This document shows positions 51,955 to 60,689 of a stretch of 64,000 bases of DNA, piece by piece. This DNA comes from Phycisphaerales bacterium (GTDB lineage Bacteria > Planctomycetota > Phycisphaerae > Phycisphaerales > UBA1924), in the NCBI GenBank assembly GCA_027019265.1, contig JALUWX010000002.1, positions 47,150-111,149 of the forward strand, given 5' to 3'. Every line of letters begins with the position of its first letter. Position 1 is the stretch's first letter. The position numbers were made by a program, and so were the translations under genes. The notes below the pieces were generated by a model. It saw nothing but the letters and a program-made list of their open reading frames with translations, did not search any database and was not told where the DNA came from.

Positions 51955-52173
51955 ATGAAGACACAGACTTTGCATGGCGATCAACCTCAGCCCATTGACC
52001 AACTACTCACCCTTGATCAGGCGGCAGCCCAACTGGCGGTCAGTCGGCGCACGTTGTACCGCATGATGGCAGCCAAAGAGTTTCCGCGTCCCATACGTGT
52101 TGGCGGATCGCGTCGAGTCTCCCAGATCGAGCTGGTACAATTCCTCGAGAGTGCGAAGCAGAGGAGGGCGTGA
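51955..52173 (+). CDS. Excisionase-like HTH protein (AlpA/Xis type)
   Basis: 72 aa from ATG 51955. A single MerR-type winged helix: LLTLDQAAAQLAVSRRTLYRMMAAKEFPRPIRVGGSRRVSQIELVQFLES, typical of excisionases and AlpA regulators. It lies 3 bp before the integrase gene, so it is likely the recombination directionality factor or regulator of the element. Confidence 0.85.
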   Translation: MKTQTLHGDQPQPIDQLLTLDQAAAQLAVSRRTLYRMMAAKEFPRPIRVGGSRRVSQIELVQFLESAKQRRA

Positions 52174-52176
52174 GCG

Positions 52177-53523
52177 ATGGTCCGCAGCATATTCAGACCG
52201 AGCAGGATTCGCGATGGAAAGCGGGTGCGATCGAGAGTGTATTGGGGCCAGTACCGCTTCAATCCCGATGACCGGATTACCCGCGTGTCGCTCAAGACGA
52301 CGGACAAACGAGTCGCGGAGAAGCGGCTTGACGGGATCATCCAAGAGATCGAGCAAGAACGCGCCGGTCTTGTCGCGCCACGATCGGTACGAGAGGCAAG
52401 CGCTCGATCTCTCGGTGAGCACTTGGACGATCTGCTCGCTGACCTTGCAGCACGGGGGCGATCCGATGGATACATCCGAAAGATCAGGAGCCGGATCGGC
52501 ACGCTGATCGAGGCGTGCGTATGGGATCGTGTCGCGGATGTCACTCCCGATTCCTTCATCACGTGGAGGAGCGCGGCTGATCTGTCGCCTAGGACGCTGA
52601 ACCATTACCTCGATGCCTCTCAAGTCTTGATGGGATGGCTCGTTTCGACGAACCGGATCCCAGAGAACCCGCTCCGGGGCGTGCAGAAGGTGGAAACCAG
52701 GGGACGAGAGACGTTCGAGCGACGAGCATTCACTGACGGCGAGGTTGAGCGTCTGCTCTCAGTTTGTGGCGATCGGTGGCCGGTCTACCTCGTCGCAGTA
52801 CAGACTGGCCTTCGGCTCAACGAACTCCGGTCGTTGCGATGGGGCGATGTGGCGCTGCGTGGAGAGGACGCGGCTCCGTTCATAGCCTTGCGGGCCATGA
52901 CGACCAAGAACCGACGGGCGGATGTCATCCCTTTGAGCGATGACGCGGCGAGTGCGCTCCGGTACCTCGCCGAGGACGACCCGAAAGATCAGAGCGCCCC
53001 GGTCTTCGCCGGGGGTATGCCATCGCATCACACCGTCAAAGCGGACCTCGAACGGGCGGGCATCGAGAAGGTCGATGAACTCGGGAGACGCGTGGACTTT
53101 CATGCGCTGCGGAAGACGTTTATCACCAACCTGCAGCGGGCGGGGGTGGAGCGTCGGGTCGCGATGGCGTTGGCACGCCACTCGGACAGCCGTATGACCG
53201 ATTCGGTGTACACAGACGTCCGGGCGTTGCCGTTGGCTGCGGCGCTCGACCGTCTCCCGCGTCTCGGGTTCCCACGAGCGGATTCGGACGACGCACAAGA
53301 CGCACAAAGAGACGCACAAGAAATGCGCCCGGATGGTCTCTGTGTGACCCGCGTTGGCACGCTAGACACACATCGAAACGAATCGCAAGTGGCAGATCCC
53401 GCAGTGTCTTGCGGTGAAGATGGCGGACACAACGGGACATCCCGCGTCACGCTTCAGAAATGGAGCCGGGGGGAATCGAACCCCCGTGCCGGGATTGTCA
53501 GCAGGGCGCTTCTACGTGCGTAG
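52177..53523 (+). CDS. Tyrosine integrase overlapping ssrA
   Basis: 448-aa phage-type integrase. SAM-like core-binding domain (about 70-165) and the catalytic domain with Arg in TGLRLNELRSLRW (about 212), Lys in MTTKNRRA (about 246), His-x-x-Arg in FHALRKTF (about 308-311), His in ARHSDS (about 332) and nucleophile Tyr in DSVYTD (about 343). The C-terminal 90 residues are an untypical tail; the last 21 codons lie in the tmRNA 3' end (WSRGESNPRAGIV). This is the classic arrangement of an integrase whose attachment site is ssrA. The tail may have arisen by reading through attR after integration. Confidence 0.92.
   Translation: MVRSIFRPSRIRDGKRVRSRVYWGQYRFNPDDRITRVSLKTTDKRVAEKRLDGIIQEIEQERAGLVAPRSVREASARSLGEHLDDLLADLAARGRSDGYIRKIRSRIGTLIEACVWDRVADVTPDSFITWRSAADLSPRTLNHYLDASQVLMGWLVSTNRIPENPLRGVQKVETRGRETFERRAFTDGEVERLLSVCGDRWPVYLVAVQTGLRLNELRSLRWGDVALRGEDAAPFIALRAMTTKNRRADVIPLSDDAASALRYLAEDDPKDQSAPVFAGGMPSHHTVKADLERAGIEKVDELGRRVDFHALRKTFITNLQRAGVERRVAMALARHSDSRMTDSVYTDVRALPLAAALDRLPRLGFPRADSDDAQDAQRDAQEMRPDGLCVTRVGTLDTHRNESQVADPAVSCGEDGGHNGTSRVTLQKWSRGESNPRAGIVSRALLRA
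53461..53499. other. Attachment site (attR) at the tmRNA 3' end
   Basis: TGGAGCCGGGGGGAATCGAACC on the plus strand is the acceptor/T-arm part of tmRNA, a known integration target. The integrase gene reads into it from the left. The exact core of the crossover cannot be fixed because the second copy (attL) is not found in the window. Confidence 0.6.
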
Positions 53524-53810
53524 TCGTCGGTTTGATCTCGATCGCGCGCCGGGCGACGACACCCTGCGCTTTGATCCAGCCTCTCGGAACCTCCTCGCCA
53601 ACCCCCCAAGAGACACCAAGGGTTGACCAGCCCGATGATCGTGATCCACCGCCTCATCGGGCGTCGGGCGGTGGATCCACGGCTTGATTAAGCCGCGAGA
53701 GCGTACTGCGGTTCGGCAGTTATAAAGTTGCGTGCTTTTTACGAGGCCGGCACGCCCCTCGGCACGCCACGCCAAGCCTTCCCAATCCGGTCGAATGCCA
53801 TATCGGCCCC
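53461..53810 (-). ncRNA. ssrA: tmRNA (one-piece)
   Basis: Minus strand, 350 nt. The 5' end GGGGCCGATATGGCATTCGAC and the 3' end GGGGGTTCGATTCCCCCCGG-CTCCA pair as the tRNA-like acceptor (GGGGCCG with CGGCTCC) and show the T-arm. The tag frame starts at GCA and reads ARNFITAEPQYALAA followed by TAA; the YALAA end is the proteolysis signal. It rescues stalled ribosomes with SmpB. The 3' end serves as the integration site of the element on the left. Confidence 0.93.
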
Positions 53811-54128
53811 AGGTTGTCGTCGCGGTCCTCGGCGCGGAGCGCGTCGGATCGGACCTTGTATTCTAGAACGATTGTGGGCTCGGGTCGTTCCAGACGGCAC
53901 GAACTGTTTGATCGGCGCGTTCGGTCCAACCGGAAAAGAGCCGTGTTCTGCTCGATCGCTCGGGCGGGGCGGCGGATCGGGCTCGGTGTGTGTGTGCGCT
54001 GTTCGGATGATGCACGATTCGGGCGAATTTCCCTTCCGTTTTGTCCGAAATGCGAATAGTCTGTAGCCGCAGAGATGCCGCGCCCTGTGTGTCTAGCGGG
54101 GTCATGCGCGGCTTGTAGGAGGTATGTC
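53811..54128. other. Gene-free stretch between ssrA and PAP2 gene
   Basis: Divergent promoters for ssrA and the PAP2-like gene must lie here. A TAGAAT box (minus strand, near 53860) could be the -10 of ssrA but is too far upstream to be certain. No other signal is evident. Confidence 0.4.
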
Positions 54129-56327
54129 ATGAAGTCGTCGTTGCTGTCAGTGGCCGCCGTGTCCGGTCTGGCTGTTGGTTCGTTCGCGTTTGCGGCGCCC
54201 GATGCGCCCCGCGCGAAGGGTGAGAACATCCGCGCCGAGGCCTTTGGGCCGACGGTGACTCGGAAGCTGCCGTTCAAGTCTCCCGACAAGATGCGTGACC
54301 TGCACCAGCAGCAGGGTCTGTCGCATTCAGTTGCTCGCTTGTGGAACGAGATGCTTCTGCACGCGATCCGCAACGATTTCGCGCGTCCGACGGTGCACGC
54401 TCGCAACCTGTACCACCACTCTGCGGCGATGTGGGACGCGTGGTCCGCGTATGACGGGCCCGGGTCCGATCAGGTGTTCCACCAGGAGAAGCTGGCGGCG
54501 CCAGGCGACGTGCAGGCCGCGCGCGAGGAGGCTATATCATACGCGTATTACCGTCTCTTGAACCATCGGTTCGCGAATGCACCGGGTGCGGCGAGCATCC
54601 AGGCCGAGCTCCAGGCGTTGTTCGTCGACGACCTCGGGTACGACCCGATGGTCACGACGACGGTGGGGGATACTCCAGCTGCGCTCGGGAACCGGATCGC
54701 GCAGACGATCATCAACTTCGGTCTGACCGATGGTTCGAACGAAGCGAACGACTACGCGAACACGTACTACTTCCCGTTCAATCCGCCGCTGCTCCCGACG
54801 CTCCCTGGGAACCCGGACTTGTTCTTCCCGAGCCGTTGGCAGCCGCTGACGCTCGAGGAGGCGAAGGACCAGGGTGGGAACCCGATTCCGGGTGACGCGA
54901 TCCCTTTCCTTAGCCCCGAGTGGGGTGATGTCACGCCGTTCTCCATGGACGAGGAAACGTTCATGACGGTCCGCGAGCGTGACTTCTTCCAGTGGCGTGT
55001 GTGGCAGGACCCGGGTCCGCCTCCGACGTTTGAGCAGGACCCCGAGCGGTATCGCTGGGGGTTCGAGATGGTGTCCGTGTGGTCGGCGCACCTTGATCCG
55101 ACGGACGGTGTGATGATCGATATCTCGCCGCGCTCGTTCGGGAACTCTCCGACTCCAGAGGTTGCTGATGAGCAAGCGTATTACAACTACTTCGAGGGCG
55201 GCGACTGGGGTGAGGGTCGCGACATCAACCCGGTGACGGGTCAACCCTACGAGGAGCAGATGGTTCCTCGTGGTGACTACGGGCGCATCCTCGCGGAGTT
55301 CTGGGCTGATGGTCCGGACTCGGAGACGCCTCCGGGTCATTGGTTTGGAATTCTTGATGTCGTCATGGACCACCCTTCATTCGAACGACGATTCATGGGA
55401 AAGGGTCCGGTGCTCGACGAGCTCGAGTATGATGTAAAGGCATACCTGTGTCTGGGCGGCACGATGCACGACATCGCGATCGCATCATGGTCTGTCAAGG
55501 GGTTCTACGACTACATCCGTCCGGTGTCCGCGATCCGGTGGATGTGCGACAACGGTCAGAGTTCCGATCCCCAGTTGGCGAACTATTCTCCGGACGGGAT
55601 CACGCTGCGAGAGGGGTACATCGAGCTCGTGACGAACGACTCGGTGCAGCCTGGTGGGAAGCACGAGCATTTGGCCGGGGACAACAACGAGAACGTCGGG
55701 AAGGTCGCGCTCATGGCGTGGCGTGGTCCGGACTTCATCACCGATCCGGACGTGGACGAGGCCGGTGTGGGCTGGATCCTCGCGGAGAACTGGTGGCCGT
55801 ACCAGCGTCCGTCGTTCGTGACGCCTCCGTTTGCTGGGTATGTGTCGGGTCACTCGACGTACTCGCGCGGCGCGGCGGAGTTGATGACCTTGCTGACCGG
55901 GGACGAGTTCTTCCCGGGTGGGATGGGCGTGTTCGAGGCGCCGATGAACGAGTTCCTGGTGTTCGAGGAAGGTCCTTCGATGGACATCGAGCTCCAGTGG
56001 GCGACGTACCGGGATGCTTCGGACCAGACGTCGTTGTCGCGCATCTGGGGCGGGATCCACCCGCCGGCGGATGACATCCCGGGTCGTCACATGGGTCTGA
56101 TCATCGGTCCCCACGCGTTCCATCACGCTCGCAAGCTGTTCAACGGGCAGATCTCGTGCCCGGCGGACTTCTCGAGCGACGGTCAGCTCACGCCGACGGA
56201 GGACGTGAACGCGTTCATCCAAGCGGTCATGAACGACGATCCGCTCGCGGACTTCAACGGCGACGGGTCGAGCGACTATTTCGATATCCAGGGGTTCCTC
56301 ATGCAGTACATGCAGGGGTGCGACTGA
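54129..56327 (+). CDS. Exported PAP2/vanadium haloperoxidase-like protein with dockerin-like tail
   Basis: 732 aa from ATG 54129, with AGGAGG upstream and a signal peptide (LLSVAAVSGLAVGSFAFAAP). The PAP2-superfamily motifs are KGFYDYIRPVSAIR (about 456), GYVSGHSTYSRGAAELM (about 569) and GGIHPPADDIPGRHMG (about 641), which form the phosphate/vanadate pocket. The last 55 residues are a planctomycete dockerin-like segment with two Ca-binding-like loops (DFSSDGQLTPTEDVNAF and DFNGDGSSDYFDIQGFL). It probably acts outside the cytoplasm as phosphatase or haloperoxidase. A strong terminator follows. Confidence 0.88.
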   Translation: MKSSLLSVAAVSGLAVGSFAFAAPDAPRAKGENIRAEAFGPTVTRKLPFKSPDKMRDLHQQQGLSHSVARLWNEMLLHAIRNDFARPTVHARNLYHHSAAMWDAWSAYDGPGSDQVFHQEKLAAPGDVQAAREEAISYAYYRLLNHRFANAPGAASIQAELQALFVDDLGYDPMVTTTVGDTPAALGNRIAQTIINFGLTDGSNEANDYANTYYFPFNPPLLPTLPGNPDLFFPSRWQPLTLEEAKDQGGNPIPGDAIPFLSPEWGDVTPFSMDEETFMTVRERDFFQWRVWQDPGPPPTFEQDPERYRWGFEMVSVWSAHLDPTDGVMIDISPRSFGNSPTPEVADEQAYYNYFEGGDWGEGRDINPVTGQPYEEQMVPRGDYGRILAEFWADGPDSETPPGHWFGILDVVMDHPSFERRFMGKGPVLDELEYDVKAYLCLGGTMHDIAIASWSVKGFYDYIRPVSAIRWMCDNGQSSDPQLANYSPDGITLREGYIELVTNDSVQPGGKHEHLAGDNNENVGKVALMAWRGPDFITDPDVDEAGVGWILAENWWPYQRPSFVTPPFAGYVSGHSTYSRGAAELMTLLTGDEFFPGGMGVFEAPMNEFLVFEEGPSMDIELQWATYRDASDQTSLSRIWGGIHPPADDIPGRHMGLIIGPHAFHHARKLFNGQISCPADFSSDGQLTPTEDVNAFIQAVMNDDPLADFNGDGSSDYFDIQGFLMQYMQGCD

Positions 56328-56361
56328 TCGGGGTTGTTGACGAACTGATCTGAACCACAGG

Positions 56362-56393
56362 GACCCGAGCGTGACGCTCGGGTCTCTTTTTTC
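56362..56393 (+). terminator. Intrinsic terminator of the PAP2-like gene
   Basis: GACCCGAGCG-TGA-CGCTCGGGTC followed by TCTTTTTTC, 35 bp after the stop codon. Confidence 0.9.
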
Positions 56394-56446
56394 TGCGCAT
56401 CGGTTCGGTTGGGATCGCGCGTCGGCGCTGGCGCAGTGTCTTGTGA

Positions 56447-57667
56447 TCAGGCGCTGCGCGACTGGGTGGCGCTCATCGCGATGCGCTCGATGGCGCTCAG
56501 GAGCGTGTCGATGTCGGACTGGGTCGTCGCGCGCCCGGGTGAGGCGCGCACGCCGCCGTCGGATCCGTTCCCGATCGATTCGTGGGTCAGGGGGGCGCAG
56601 TGGACTCCTCCTCGGACGGCGATGTTGTGTTCCTTGTCGAGGATGGTCGCGACGTCGCGTGCGCAGATCCCCGAGATGTTGAAGAGCACGACAGGGGTTC
56701 TGTTTTCGGTTGTGGTCGGGCCGTAGATCGTGACGTGCTCGATGTCCGAGAGTCCCTGGAGGAGGCGCTGGGTGAGCGCCATCTCGTGGTCGTGGGCGCT
56801 CGGGTCGTGGTGTTTCATCGCGGCGAGGAGGCCGGCGAATCCGACGGCGTTTGCGGTTCCAGCTTCGAGCGCGTCGGGGAGGGCCGTGGGCATTTCGAGA
56901 CCCGGCGCGATGGATCCGGTTCCTCCTCGTCGTTCACAGAAGACGCGCGCCTCGTCCTGTGTGCAGTGGTCTGCGTATGCGTTTTGGGAGAGGTAGAGCG
57001 CGCCTGTTCCTGTGGGTCCTCCGAGCCCTTTGTGGCCGGCGATGGAGAGGAGGTCGATGTCGGATCGTTGGACGTCGATCGGGATGTGTCCGAGTGTTTG
57101 GGCGCTGTCGACGAGGACGAGCGCTTCGGGCGCGGCGCGGCGCGTGGCGCGGATGATCTCGTCGATCGGTTGGATGGTCCCCATCGCGTTGGAGGCGTGG
57201 GTGACACAGACGAGCCTGGTGGACTCGGTGCACGCGCTCGCGATGGACTCGGGGTGGGTGTACCCGTGCTCGTCGGGTTGGACGATCGTGAGCGCGACGA
57301 GGTTGTCGGTCGCGTAGCAGTGGAGGGTCCGGAGGACGGCGTTGTGTTCGAGCGCCGTGGTGACGACCGGGATGGGTGTGGGCGCGCCGTGACGGACGGC
57401 CGCGCGGATCACGCCGTGGATCGCGAGGTTGAGCGCGTCGGTGCAGCCGTGGGTGAGGACGACGCGCGCGGCGCAGGGCGCGTTGATGAGCTTGGCGATT
57501 TCGTCTCGGGCTTCTTCGACGACGTCGGAGGCGCGGCGCGCGAGCTCGTGTCCTCCCCGTCCCGGGTTCCCGGCGGAGTGTGTGAGGAAGTCGGTCATCG
57601 CGCGCGCCACGTCGGGGTGTTTGGGGAAGCTGGTGGCGGCGTTGTCGAGATAGATGAGATCGTTCAA
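56447..57667 (-). CDS. Cysteine desulfurase-like class V aminotransferase
   Basis: 406 aa from TTG 57667 (reading LNDLIYLDNAATSFPKHP, with AGGAA upstream); the longer frame to 57730 looks like leader. PLP-binding Lys in SIAGHKGLGGPTGTGALYL; active-site Cys in the loop AVRGGVHCAPLTHES, and HGCTDALNLAIHG binds the cofactor phosphate. Such enzymes take sulfur from cysteine for Fe-S clusters or thio-modifications. No IscU/SufE partner is adjacent, so the exact role (SufS-like, Csd-like or selenocysteine lyase) is open. Divergent to ispD. Confidence 0.88.
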   Translation of the reverse strand: MNDLIYLDNAATSFPKHPDVARAMTDFLTHSAGNPGRGGHELARRASDVVEEARDEIAKLINAPCAARVVLTHGCTDALNLAIHGVIRAAVRHGAPTPIPVVTTALEHNAVLRTLHCYATDNLVALTIVQPDEHGYTHPESIASACTESTRLVCVTHASNAMGTIQPIDEIIRATRRAAPEALVLVDSAQTLGHIPIDVQRSDIDLLSIAGHKGLGGPTGTGALYLSQNAYADHCTQDEARVFCERRGGTGSIAPGLEMPTALPDALEAGTANAVGFAGLLAAMKHHDPSAHDHEMALTQRLLQGLSDIEHVTIYGPTTTENRTPVVLFNISGICARDVATILDKEHNIAVRGGVHCAPLTHESIGNGSDGGVRASPGRATTQSDIDTLLSAIERIAMSATQSRSA

Positions 57668-57768
57668 CTGCTGGTTCCTGCGCGTGGTTCCGGGAGGGAC
57701 CACTATACTGCGCCGAGGGCGGTTCCCCAACGGGTGGATCGACTGATCCTTGAGGGATGGAGCGTGGT

Positions 57769-58596
57769 ATGAGCGAGATTCGGGTGAGCGTGATCATCCC
57801 CGCGGCGGGGGTGTCGAGTCGGTACAACGGGTCTGGGGATGGGGCTGAGGATGTGCTGGGGGCGCCGAGGTCGAAGCTGGACGAGGATCTGGGGGGGAAG
57901 AGTGTGCTCCAGCGGAGTGTGGAACTGTTCCATACGCGCGAGGAGGTGGTGCAGGTCATCGTGGCCGGGCCGTTCGATGAGGGGGCGATGAGGGAGTTCA
58001 AGCTGCGCCATGGGGATCGGTTGGCGCTGCTCGGAGCGGAGCTGGTGCGCGGGGGCGCGACGGAACGGTACGAGACGGTGGAGTCGGCGCTGAAGCATGT
58101 GCGCGAGGACGCGACCCATGTCGCGATCCACGATGCGGCTCGTCCCGCGGCGAGTGGGGCGTTGATCGATCGGGTGTTCGATGCGGCCGCTCGGTTCGGC
58201 GCGGTGATCCCGGTTGTTCCCGTGCGCGACACACTCAAGCGTGTGAGCGCGGGGACGATCGATGACGGGTCGGATGCGGATCCGCTCGCGCGGATCCTGG
58301 GCGCGGGTGAAGCGCGTCCCATGCGCGAGGTGGAGGGGACGATCGATCGGGAGGGGTTGGTGGGAGTGCAGACCCCTCAGGTGTTCGAGAAGGTGCTGCT
58401 CGAGCGCGCGTACGCGCAGGATGATCTGACGAGCACGGATGATGCTTCGCTCGTGGAGCGTTTGGGGGAGCGCGTGGTGACGGTGGACGGGGAAGCGCGG
58501 AACATAAAGCTCACGCGCGCGGAGGATCTCCCGATCCTGCGCGCCGTGATGGGTGTGGAAGCGCCGAGGGGTCGGGCTTCGCACAAGAGGTTCTGA
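57769..58596 (+). CDS. ispD: 2-C-methyl-D-erythritol 4-phosphate cytidylyltransferase
   Basis: 275 aa from ATG 57769, which has a better ribosome binding site (GGATGGAGCG) than ATG 57757. It transfers CMP to methylerythritol phosphate in the MEP pathway for isoprenoids. Nucleotide-binding VSVIIPAAGVSSRYNG at the start, family signature THVAIHDAARPAAS (about 125), and TPQVF with DDASLVE near the C-terminus. A longer linker (RILGAGEARPMREVEGT) makes it some 40 residues longer than E. coli IspD. Convergent with the HTH gene, the stop codons touching. Confidence 0.9.
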   Translation: MSEIRVSVIIPAAGVSSRYNGSGDGAEDVLGAPRSKLDEDLGGKSVLQRSVELFHTREEVVQVIVAGPFDEGAMREFKLRHGDRLALLGAELVRGGATERYETVESALKHVREDATHVAIHDAARPAASGALIDRVFDAAARFGAVIPVVPVRDTLKRVSAGTIDDGSDADPLARILGAGEARPMREVEGTIDREGLVGVQTPQVFEKVLLERAYAQDDLTSTDDASLVERLGERVVTVDGEARNIKLTRAEDLPILRAVMGVEAPRGRASHKRF

Positions 58597-59208
58597 TCAG
58601 CGTTCTTTCTGGGTGACCAGTGTCGGGAAGAGCGTCGAGAGGTGTGTGACGAGTTTGGTGCCTTCTCTCCGGGTGCCTTGGCGCATGACTTTGTCGATGG
58701 CGTCGATGTGCTGGTTGATCGATGCGAGCTCGTCATCGGAGAGCCATGCGAGGTAGTGGTAGAAGCGGGTGTCGCGGCTCGGGCCGGCGATGACGGGGTG
58801 GTCGGTGTCGATCCCTGATCGGTAGGCCTTGGCGAGGCTGCGCGTGGCGTAGCGCATCTCGGATTCCACGAACTCGATCAGCGCCTCGACCAGGTCGGGG
58901 TCTTCGGGCGCGTACCTGAGACATTCGATATCGGTGGTGAAGATCCGCGCGTCCCGACGGATGGTGGGTTCGGTCCCGACCTGTTCGATGAGCCCGACGT
59001 CCAGGAGGATGTCGATGTGTTTGTAGAGGGACGGGGGTTGTCGTCCGAGTTGGTGGGCGATCTCTCGGACGCTTGCTTCGCCTTGGCTCCCGATGACCTG
59101 GACGATGGCGTTCCGGGTGGGTGACGCGAGGGCTCGGACTTGAGCTGCGTGCTTGATCGCGCGGGATGGGCGCTGAGAATCTTGGTTCTTGATTTGCTTT
59201 TTTGGCAT
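58597..59208 (-). CDS. Winged-helix regulator (ArsR/HTH_20-like)
   Basis: 203 aa. Winged helix at about residues 23-85 (ALASPTRNAIVQVIGSQGEASVREIAHQLGRQPPSLYKHIDILLDVGLIEQVG), then a helical ligand/dimer domain. ATG 59208 is chosen; the basic arm (MPKKQIKNQ) precedes the fold. Divergent from the PEP-CTERM-like gene with 65 bp between, so it may control it. Confidence 0.8.
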   Translation of the reverse strand: MPKKQIKNQDSQRPSRAIKHAAQVRALASPTRNAIVQVIGSQGEASVREIAHQLGRQPPSLYKHIDILLDVGLIEQVGTEPTIRRDARIFTTDIECLRYAPEDPDLVEALIEFVESEMRYATRSLAKAYRSGIDTDHPVIAGPSRDTRFYHYLAWLSDDELASINQHIDAIDKVMRQGTRREGTKLVTHLSTLFPTLVTQKER

Positions 59209-59273
59209 CCTGGTATCATATTCGGCGTAGAAGAATACCGGAATCGTGTTTTGGGTACATAAAGGAGCTGAGG

Positions 59274-60065
59274 ATGAACCACGTGATGATGTTGGGCGCG
59301 ATCGCTGCGCCGTTGATGGCTGTGGGTGCGATGGGTGCGCCGATCGTTGACGGATTTGAGTCGTACGGGGTTGGTGGGCTCCCCGGTGGGGTGTGGGAGG
59401 ACATCGGGAGCCGAGCGACGGCGAACCCGGGGTCGTCGCCTTCGGTGCGCGTGGTGGAGACGCTCGATGCGCACGGGGTTTCGACGAACGCGATCCAGTC
59501 GATCGGGGAGGTCGGGACGAACGGCGTCTTTGCGGAGATCGAGAGCGCGGAGGTGCACCGTTTCAGTGTGGATATCCGTGTCGATGCGTTGGCCGATCCG
59601 GGCGAGGGTTGGCCGATGGGGGTTGGGTTTCTGAATGATGTGGGTCAGGGGGATGTGAATCAGAACCCGCACGCGGTGGTGTATGCGTGGACGAACCGGA
59701 CATGGCGGATGTACTACCGGCCGGGGGAGGACCGTCCGGCGCTGGATGTGCTGATCAGCGGGGATCGGTTCGAGCTCGGGTCGTGGTACACGATCTCGAT
59801 GGAGGTCGATCGGACGATCGGGGAGTTCCGGATCTCGATCCTGGATGCGCTGAGCGGCGAAGAGACGAACAGCAGGACGGTGCTCGCTTCGAACTGGGAC
59901 GGGGAACGGAGCGACTTCGATGCGCTCGGGTTCTTCGATGGGGAGTCGGGTGGAGCGGACTCGTTCGGTCAAGCGACCCTGGACAACGTGCGCTACGTGC
60001 CCGGCCCGGGTGGGGGGGTTGTGATGCTGATGTCGGGCGCGCTGTTGGCGCGGCGTCGGCGATGA
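59274..60065 (+). CDS. Exported protein with PEP-CTERM-like C-terminal anchor
   Basis: 263 aa from ATG 59274, with AAAGGAGC upstream. A signal peptide (MMLGAIAAPLMAVGAMGAP) is followed by a concanavalin-like beta-sandwich region (IVDGFESYGVGGLPGGVWE, HRFSVDIRVDALAD, WYTISMEVDR, GQATLDNVRYV). The C-terminus PGPGGGVVMLMSGALLARRRR has the Pro/Gly motif, hydrophobic stretch and arginine cluster of PEP-CTERM-type sorting signals of planctomycetes. Expected to be processed by an exosortase-type enzyme and placed on the surface. Confidence 0.8.
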   Translation: MNHVMMLGAIAAPLMAVGAMGAPIVDGFESYGVGGLPGGVWEDIGSRATANPGSSPSVRVVETLDAHGVSTNAIQSIGEVGTNGVFAEIESAEVHRFSVDIRVDALADPGEGWPMGVGFLNDVGQGDVNQNPHAVVYAWTNRTWRMYYRPGEDRPALDVLISGDRFELGSWYTISMEVDRTIGEFRISILDALSGEETNSRTVLASNWDGERSDFDALGFFDGESGGADSFGQATLDNVRYVPGPGGGVVMLMSGALLARRRR

Positions 60066-60074
60066 GGGGGGTGA

Positions 60075-60689
60075 TCAGTTGTAGCGGCGGACCACGCCTC
60101 GGACGATGCCCTGGATCTGGCAGAACTTGACCCGGATGGGTTCGAAGTCGGGGTTGGCCGGTTGGAGTCGGATGTGGTCGGCTTCTTTGTAGAAGGTTTT
60201 GAGGGTGGTGGAGCCGTCTTCGAGGAGGGCGACGACCCGGTCCCCGTTGGAGGCGACCTGGGCGCGTTCGAGGAGGACGAGGTCGCCGTCGAGGATGCCT
60301 TCGTCGCGCATGGATTCGCCGTCCACCATGAGGGCGAAGAGGGAGCCGGCGTCGTCGTTGGTGCCGAGGAACTCGACGAGGTCGATCTCGTCGGCGTCGG
60401 CGACCTTCTCGATGGGGTAGCCGGCGGCGATTTTGCCGACGAGGGGGTACTTGAGGGGTCGGGCTTCGTCGGGGACGGCGATCCCGTCAGCAATCGACAA
60501 AGAGCGAGCCTTGTTGGCTTCCCTGACGAGGGCGCCCTTTTTGATGAGTGCTTCGACGTGTTCGAAGACTGTCACCTTGGAGACCCCGATCTCGTCGGCG
60601 AGCTCTTGCATGGTCGGGGAATAGCCACGGCGAATCCGTGAATCGCGGATAAGCTGGAGAATGCGGAGCTGCTTGGGGGTGAGATTCAT
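60075..60689 (-). CDS. lexA: LexA repressor
   Basis: 204 aa, complete. N-terminal winged helix (MNLTPKQLRILQLIRDSRIRRGYSPTMQELADEIGVSKVTVFEHVEAL), Ala89-Gly90 self-cleavage bond in KIAAGYP, catalytic Ser126 in DGESMRD and Lys164 in TTLKTFYKE. It represses SOS genes until RecA triggers self-cleavage. No SOS-box consensus for this group is known to me, so operators were not called. Just downstream of a weak frame on the same strand. Confidence 0.95.
   Translation of the reverse strand: MNLTPKQLRILQLIRDSRIRRGYSPTMQELADEIGVSKVTVFEHVEALIKKGALVREANKARSLSIADGIAVPDEARPLKYPLVGKIAAGYPIEKVADADEIDLVEFLGTNDDAGSLFALMVDGESMRDEGILDGDLVLLERAQVASNGDRVVALLEDGSTTLKTFYKEADHIRLQPANPDFEPIRVKFCQIQGIVRGVVRRYN

Noticed and set aside
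1..53460. Second copy of the tmRNA 3' end (attL) or another tRNA gene
   Set aside because: Looked for the T-arm/acceptor sequence GGGGGGAATCGAACC and its complement by eye and did not find it; attL is probably left of the window.
56582..57772. 396-codon plus-strand frame over the cysteine desulfurase-like gene
   Set aside because: Glycine/valine/arginine-rich mirror of a gene with full catalytic motifs; no domain and no start signal.
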